This document shows, piece by piece, positions 1-5,801 of a DNA stretch of 5,801 nt. The notes under the pieces were generated by a model. That model was not told where the DNA came from. It saw nothing but the letters and a program-made list of their open reading frames with translations, and did not search any database. Within the stretch, counting starts at the first letter, position 1, and each line of letters starts with the position of its first letter. The DNA lies in assembly GCF_937926365.1 (NCBI RefSeq), contig NZ_CALAOH010000181.1, positions 1-5,801 of the forward strand, read 5' to 3'. Origin of the DNA: an uncultured Azohydromonas sp. GTDB lineage: Bacteria > Pseudomonadota > Gammaproteobacteria > Burkholderiales > Burkholderiaceae_C. A program made the position numbers and the translations under genes.

Positions 1-78
1 TCGGCCACCGTGCGCCGCGTCATCAACATGACGGCCCTGGCCGTGGCGGACGTGGCGGCGGCGCAGCGCGAATCCTGA
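1..78 (+). CDS. C-terminal end of an unidentified protein (partial, 5' end outside window)
   Basis: The + strand frame starting at base 1 is open for 25 codons and ends at TGA 76-78. The visible tail is rich in Ala, Val and Arg and ends in ...AAAQRES. Almost every codon ends in G or C, as in the clear genes downstream, which supports real coding rather than chance. There is no recognisable motif, and I cannot name the family from 25 residues. A gap of 139 nt with strong inverted repeats follows, so this gene probably ends its transcription unit there, although it could be co-transcribed with ndh. An antisense gene cannot be fully excluded on so short a stretch. Confidence 0.55.
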   Translation, partial: SATVRRVINMTALAVADVAAAQRES

Positions 79-87
79 GCGGCCGCC

Positions 88-129
88 GGGCCTGGTGCTG
101 AAGGCCAGGGCCAGGCCCTTCAGTGCCAG
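88..129. terminator. Overlapping inverted repeats, candidate terminator of the upstream gene
   Basis: Two alternative hairpins share sequence. In the first, GGGCCTGG (88-95) pairs perfectly with CCAGGCCC (111-118) around a 15-nt loop. In the second, bases 92-104 pair with 117-129 in a 13-bp stem that includes two G-U pairs and whose core is CTGAAGG/CCTTCAG. The element begins 10 nt after the stop codon of the upstream partial gene, a usual place for a terminator. No T-run follows the stem on either strand, so a classical intrinsic terminator is not shown. It may instead stabilise a 3' end or act in the ndh leader. Confidence 0.4.
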
Positions 130-165
130 CGCAACGAGTCATTGGCCGCCCGGCACGTGGGGCAG

Positions 166-202
166 GCCAGGGCGGCGGTGGCGATCCCACGGCAGCCCTG
201 GC
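166..202 (+). repeat. Inverted repeat (leader hairpin) just upstream of the ndh ribosome binding site
   Basis: GCCAGGGC (166-173) is perfectly complementary to GCCCTGGC (195-202). Between them GTGG (178-181) can pair with CCAC (187-190), giving a two-tier hairpin. The base of the stem ends only 4 nt before the GGAG ribosome binding site of ndh, so folding could affect ribosome access. The left arm is also repeated at 104-111 inside the upstream hairpin, within the 10-bp direct repeat AGGCCAGGGC at 102-111 and 164-173. The pairing is seen in sequence. Any regulatory role is inference. Confidence 0.35.
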
Positions 203-206
203 AACC

Positions 207-210
207 GGAG
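207..210 (+). promoter_or_regulatory. Ribosome binding site of ndh (decides the start)
   Basis: GGAG lies 7 nt before the ATG at 218. The same frame is open upstream to an ATG at 95, but that start falls inside the inverted repeat, has no Shine-Dalgarno sequence, and would add 41 low-complexity Arg/Pro/Ser-rich residues that are atypical of the family. This site therefore favours 218 as the true start. Confidence 0.75.
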
Positions 211-217
211 CAACACC

Positions 218-1579
218 ATGGACACGGCAACCTCTCCCAGGGGTGAGCAGCAGGACAGCCGGTCACCCCACCAGCACCGCATCGTCGTCGTGGGCGGTGG
301 GGCCGGCGGGTTGGAACTGGCGACGCGCTTGGGCGACACGCTGGGCCGGCGCGGGCTGGCGCAGGTCACGCTGATCGAGAAGGCGCGCACCCACTTCTGG
401 AAGCCGCACCTGCACGAGATCGCCGCCGGCACCGTGGACCTGCACACCCACGCCGTGGACTACATGGCGCAGTCGCACTGGCATTGCTTCCGGTACCGCC
501 TCGGCGAGATGACGGGCCTGGATCGCACGCGGCGCGAGGTGCACGTCGCGCCGTACATCGACCCGGACGAGGGCGAGCAGGTCGCCGCGCAGCGCGTCTT
601 TGCCTACGACACGCTGGTGATCGCGGTGGGCAGCCTCAACAACGACTTCGGCACGCCGGGCGTGCAGGAGCACGCCATCCTGCTGGAGACGCCGGCGCAG
701 GCCGAGCGCTTCCACCGTCGCCTGGTCAACGCCTGCCTGCGGGCGCATGCGCAGAGCGCACCGCTGAGGCCAGAGCAGTTGCAGGTGGCCATCATCGGCG
801 CCGGCGCCACCGGGGTGGAACTGGCGGCGGAGCTGCACCAAACGACACGCACGCTGGTGTCCTACGGCCTGGACCGCATCGACCCCGAGCGCGACATCCG
901 CATCAACGTCATCGAGGCCGGTCCGCGCATCCTGGGAGCGCTGCCCGAGCGCATGTCGGCCTCGGCGCGGCAGCTGTTGGAGAAGCTCCACGTGCGCGTG
1001 CGCACCAATGCCAAGGTCACGGCGGTGACGGCCACCGGCGTGCAACTCGCCAGCGGCGAGACCATTCCCGCCGAGCTGGTGGTCTGGGCCGCGGGTGTCA
1101 AGGCGCCGGACTTCCTGGCCCGGCTCGACGGGCTGGAAACCAACCGCATCAACCAGCTCGTCGTGCACCCTACCTTGCAGACGACGCTGGACGAAAACGT
1201 CTTCGCCATCGGCGATTGCGCGGCGGCGCCCTGGCTGGGCCGCGAGGGCACGGTGCCGCCGCGTGCGCAGGTGGCCCACCAGCAGGCCTCGCACCTCGTC
1301 AAGCAGATCCGGCGCCGGCTGCGCGCTCAACCGCTGCAGCCCTGGCACTACCGCGACTTCGGGTCGCTGGTGTCGCTGGGCAAGTACTCCACCGTGGGCA
1401 ATCTCATGGGCTCCCTGGTGGGCGGCAACATGTGGATCGAAGGGCTGTTCGCACGCTGGATGTACCAGTCGCTCTACAAGCTGCATGAGCTGGCGCTCCA
1501 CGGCCCCTGGAAGACTTCACTGGGCACCGCGGCCCGCTTCATCGCGCGGCGCACGGTGCCGCGGGTGAAGCTGCACTGA
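218..1579 (+). CDS. ndh: Type II NADH dehydrogenase (NADH:ubiquinone oxidoreductase, NDH-2)
   Basis: This 453-residue FAD enzyme would oxidise NADH and reduce membrane quinone without pumping protons, at the cytoplasmic face of the inner membrane. An N-terminal Rossmann motif for FAD (GGGAGG, residues 26-31) is followed by the strand ending in E54, which fits ribose binding. The second dinucleotide fold, for NADH, has GAGATG at 194-199 followed by E201. A WAAG motif sits at 290-293, and the FAD-contacting IGD motif is at 331-333. AQVAHQ (350-355) matches the AQxAxQ quinone-site motif of NDH-2. The region from about 403 to the C-terminus, with an amphipathic helix around 414-429 and the final PRVKLH, closely resembles the membrane-anchoring tail of E. 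coli Ndh (434 residues), recalled from memory. The extra length is mostly an N-terminal extension of about 20 polar residues before the first beta strand. The start at 218 is supported by GGAG at 207-210. No full transmembrane helix or signal peptide is seen. The nearest genes lie 139 and 401 nt away, so it is probably transcribed alone. Confidence 0.93.
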   Translation: MDTATSPRGEQQDSRSPHQHRIVVVGGGAGGLELATRLGDTLGRRGLAQVTLIEKARTHFWKPHLHEIAAGTVDLHTHAVDYMAQSHWHCFRYRLGEMTGLDRTRREVHVAPYIDPDEGEQVAAQRVFAYDTLVIAVGSLNNDFGTPGVQEHAILLETPAQAERFHRRLVNACLRAHAQSAPLRPEQLQVAIIGAGATGVELAAELHQTTRTLVSYGLDRIDPERDIRINVIEAGPRILGALPERMSASARQLLEKLHVRVRTNAKVTAVTATGVQLASGETIPAELVVWAAGVKAPDFLARLDGLETNRINQLVVHPTLQTTLDENVFAIGDCAAAPWLGREGTVPPRAQVAHQQASHLVKQIRRRLRAQPLQPWHYRDFGSLVSLGKYSTVGNLMGSLVGGNMWIEGLFARWMYQSLYKLHELALHGPWKTSLGTAARFIARRTVPRVKLH

Positions 1580-1597
1580 GCGAAGAACGGGATCGAA

Positions 1598-1617
1598 GCG
1601 CCGCGAAGCCGCGGTGT
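1598..1617 (+). terminator. Weak hairpin just after ndh, possible transcription end
   Basis: CCGCG (1601-1605) pairs with CGCGG (1610-1614) around an AAGC loop. The stem extends outward by G-U, C-G and G-U pairs to 1598-1617, giving 8 pairs. It starts 19 nt after the ndh stop codon. No T-run follows, so it is not a canonical intrinsic terminator, and short GC-rich hairpins of this size occur easily by chance in such DNA. Confidence 0.25.
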
Positions 1618-1682
1618 GTGGCCGTGCAACACGCCGTGCGCTGAAGTGTCGCGCGTGCCTGCAACGCCCCGTCTGAACAACA

Positions 1683-1723
1683 TCTTCCTGGCGCGATTTG
1701 TGGTGATCATTCTTCCTGGCGCG
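1683..1723 (+). repeat. Two 13-bp direct repeats, candidate regulator binding sites
   Basis: TCTTCCTGGCGCG occurs at 1683-1695 and again at 1711-1723, a start-to-start distance of 28 bp. TGGCGCGATTTG, overlapping the first copy at 1689-1700, recurs at 1830-1841. TTCCTGG also occurs a third time at 1847-1853. The copies lie about 130 to 300 nt upstream of mccB, in the region expected to hold its promoter. The repeats are seen directly. A role as operator is inference, and the sequence does not match any regulator site I can name. Confidence 0.4.
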
Positions 1724-1825
1724 CCTCCCATGGCCGCCCCCGAGCCGACCTCTTGAAGAGCACCAAGGCACGCTCCCCCGTGCAGGCCTGATGGACACCC
1801 GGTTGCCAAGCATGCCCGATTCGTC

Positions 1826-1863
1826 ATGGTGGCGCGATTTGCAACCTTCCTGGCCGCCACCGT
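1826..1863. repeat. Inverted repeat upstream of mccB
   Basis: GGTGGCG (1828-1834) is perfectly complementary to CGCCACC (1855-1861). One A-T pair and one G-U pair extend the stem to 1826-1863. The 20-nt loop carries most of the GCGCGATTTG motif and the third TTCCTGG copy. It ends about 117 nt before the mccB start. It could be an operator-like dyad or a leader hairpin, or a chance pairing. Confidence 0.3.
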
Positions 1864-1980
1864 ACCGCGCCGGCACCTACGCTAGGCGACGAATCGAAGC
1901 CGCGAGAGGACGCCAGTCCACGAACCGGGCACCGCCGCCGAGCCTGGCCTGAAGGGCCCCCACGACACGAGCGAGACGAC

Positions 1981-3588
<1,608 letters not shown>

Positions 3589-3595
3589 GGCCGGC

Positions 3596-3602
3596 AGAGG
3601 AG
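3596..3602 (+). promoter_or_regulatory. Ribosome binding site of mccA (decides the start)
   Basis: AGAGGAG lies 6 nt before the ATG at 3609, in the short gap after the mccB stop codon. The mccA frame stays open far upstream through mccB, but this strong site and the family-typical MFNKILIANRGEIA start place the true start at 3609. Confidence 0.85.
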
Positions 3603-3608
3603 ACACGC

Positions 3609-5609
<2,001 letters not shown>

Positions 5610-5623
5610 TGCCAGCGCTGCGC

Positions 5624-5648
5624 ATCGCTCGGGCCGGGCCGAGCCGAT
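5624..5648 (+). terminator. Hairpin between mccA and etfB, possible attenuator or partial terminator
   Basis: ATCG (5624-5627) and CTCGG (5628-5632) pair with CCGAG (5639-5643) and CGAT (5645-5648). This makes a 9-bp stem with one bulged C at 5644 and a GC-rich 6-nt loop. It begins 15 nt after the mccA stop codon and ends 25 nt before the etfB ribosome binding site. There is no T-run after it. It could reduce read-through, protect an mRNA end, or separate mccBA from etf expression. The pairing is seen and the function is inferred. Confidence 0.4.
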
Positions 5649-5673
5649 GAACAGCCAAGTGTTCGACACCATC

Positions 5674-5680
5674 AAGGAGA
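5674..5680 (+). promoter_or_regulatory. Ribosome binding site of etfB
   Basis: AAGGAGA is a near-consensus Shine-Dalgarno sequence 6 nt before the ATG at 5687. It selects this start over the upstream ATG at 5647, which is in another frame and has no comparable site. Confidence 0.85.
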
Positions 5681-5686
5681 CAAGCG

Positions 5687-5801
5687 ATGAAGATTCTGGT
5701 GCCCGTGAAACGGGTGGTGGACTACAACGTCAAGGTCCGCGTGAAGAGCGACGGCTCGGGCATGGACCTCGCCGGCGTGAAGATGAGCATGAACCCCTTC
5801 G
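5687..5801 (+). CDS. etfB: Electron transfer flavoprotein beta subunit (partial, 3' end outside window)
   Basis: Only the first 38 codons are in the window. They begin MKILVPVKRVVDYNVKVRVK and end ...VKMSMNPF, the characteristic N-terminus of bacterial EtfB (full length usually about 250 residues), including the VPVKRV strand and the SMNPF segment. EtfB pairs with EtfA to form a soluble FAD/AMP flavoprotein that takes electrons from acyl-CoA dehydrogenases and passes them to ETF:quinone oxidoreductase. It follows mccA by 77 nt on the same strand, and etfA would be expected next, outside the window. The link to leucine catabolism is functional, because isovaleryl-CoA dehydrogenase needs ETF. 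Many Burkholderiales, however, express etfBA as a general fatty-acid oxidation unit, and the intervening hairpin leaves co-transcription open. Confidence 0.93.
   Translation, partial: MKILVPVKRVVDYNVKVRVKSDGSGMDLAGVKMSMNPF

Larger units (their letters stand above)
1580..1980. other. 401-nt intergenic region between ndh and mccB; no supported gene
   Basis: No convincing gene lies here on either strand. Reverse-strand open frames run through it but have no family resemblance and no ribosome binding site. It should contain the end of the ndh transcript and the promoter and leader of the mccBA unit. I could not find a sigma-70 promoter with acceptable -35 and -10 boxes at proper spacing. The visible content is a weak hairpin right after ndh (1598-1617), two exact copies of a 13-bp direct repeat (1683-1695 and 1711-1723), a second partial repeat at 1830-1841, a small palindrome CTCTT-G-AAGAG at 1750-1760, and an inverted repeat at 1826-1863. 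The middle part (about 1670-1850) is visibly less GC-rich than the genes, as expected for regulatory DNA. Confidence 0.6.

Noticed and set aside
95..217. In-frame 41-codon upstream extension of ndh from ATG 95
   Set aside because: It starts inside an inverted repeat, lacks a ribosome binding site and encodes an Arg/Pro/Ser-rich segment not expected in NDH-2. ATG 218 has GGAG at the right spacing.
263..1501. 412-codon open frame on the - strand opposite ndh
   Set aside because: It is an antisense shadow with a composition like that opposite mccB, and the + strand carries all NDH-2 motifs.
1545..1563. 8-bp palindromic stem CGCGGCGC/GGTGCCGCG within the last codons of ndh
   Set aside because: It lies in conserved coding sequence for the Arg-rich C-terminus and has no T-run. 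GC-rich codons explain it without a separate function.
1839..1883. Possible promoter for mccB (TTGCAA at 1839-1844 with TACGCT at 1878-1883)
   Set aside because: The boxes are 33 bp apart, far beyond the 16-18 bp used by sigma-70, and neither alternative box has a suitable partner.
1791..1952. 53-codon ORF from ATG 1791 in the ndh-mccB gap
   Set aside because: It has no convincing ribosome binding site, a Pro/Arg/Trp-rich composition and no known family, and it overlaps the repeat and dyad elements. Random open frames of this size are common at this GC content.

Overview
The window looks like ordinary chromosomal core-metabolism DNA from a high-GC betaproteobacterium, most likely order Burkholderiales and perhaps Comamonadaceae-like. 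The basis is very high G+C, almost exclusive G or C at third codon positions, and strong protein-level resemblance from memory to the NDH-2, methylcrotonyl-CoA carboxylase and electron transfer flavoprotein families of that group. The genus cannot be fixed from this sequence. All supported genes are on the + strand.

Layout. Positions 1-78 hold the last 25 codons of an unidentified gene. A 139-nt gap (79-217) rich in inverted repeats leads to ndh (218-1579), a membrane-associated type II NADH:quinone oxidoreductase. A 401-nt gap (1580-1980) with short direct repeats and weak hairpins, but no convincing gene, separates ndh from a tight two-gene unit. That unit is mccB (1981-3588, carboxyltransferase beta subunit) and mccA (3609-5609, biotin carboxylase plus biotin carrier alpha subunit). 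After a 77-nt gap containing a hairpin comes the start of etfB (5687 to the window end), the beta subunit of electron transfer flavoprotein.

How the genes fit together. MccB and MccA together form a biotin-dependent acyl-CoA carboxylase, best read as 3-methylcrotonyl-CoA carboxylase of leucine catabolism. The step before it, isovaleryl-CoA dehydrogenation, gives its electrons to ETF, so etfB next door makes metabolic sense. ETF (through ETF:quinone oxidoreductase) and Ndh both deliver electrons to the quinone pool, but ndh is probably a separate transcription unit given the 401-nt gap.

I found no mobile element, CRISPR array, tRNA, rRNA, toxin-antitoxin pair or defence system, and no evidence for an undescribed system. 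The points worth a second look are non-coding: competing inverted repeats before ndh, the repeated TTCCTGGCGCG-type motif in the ndh-mccB gap, and the hairpin with a start/stop-overlapping mini-ORF between mccA and etfB.
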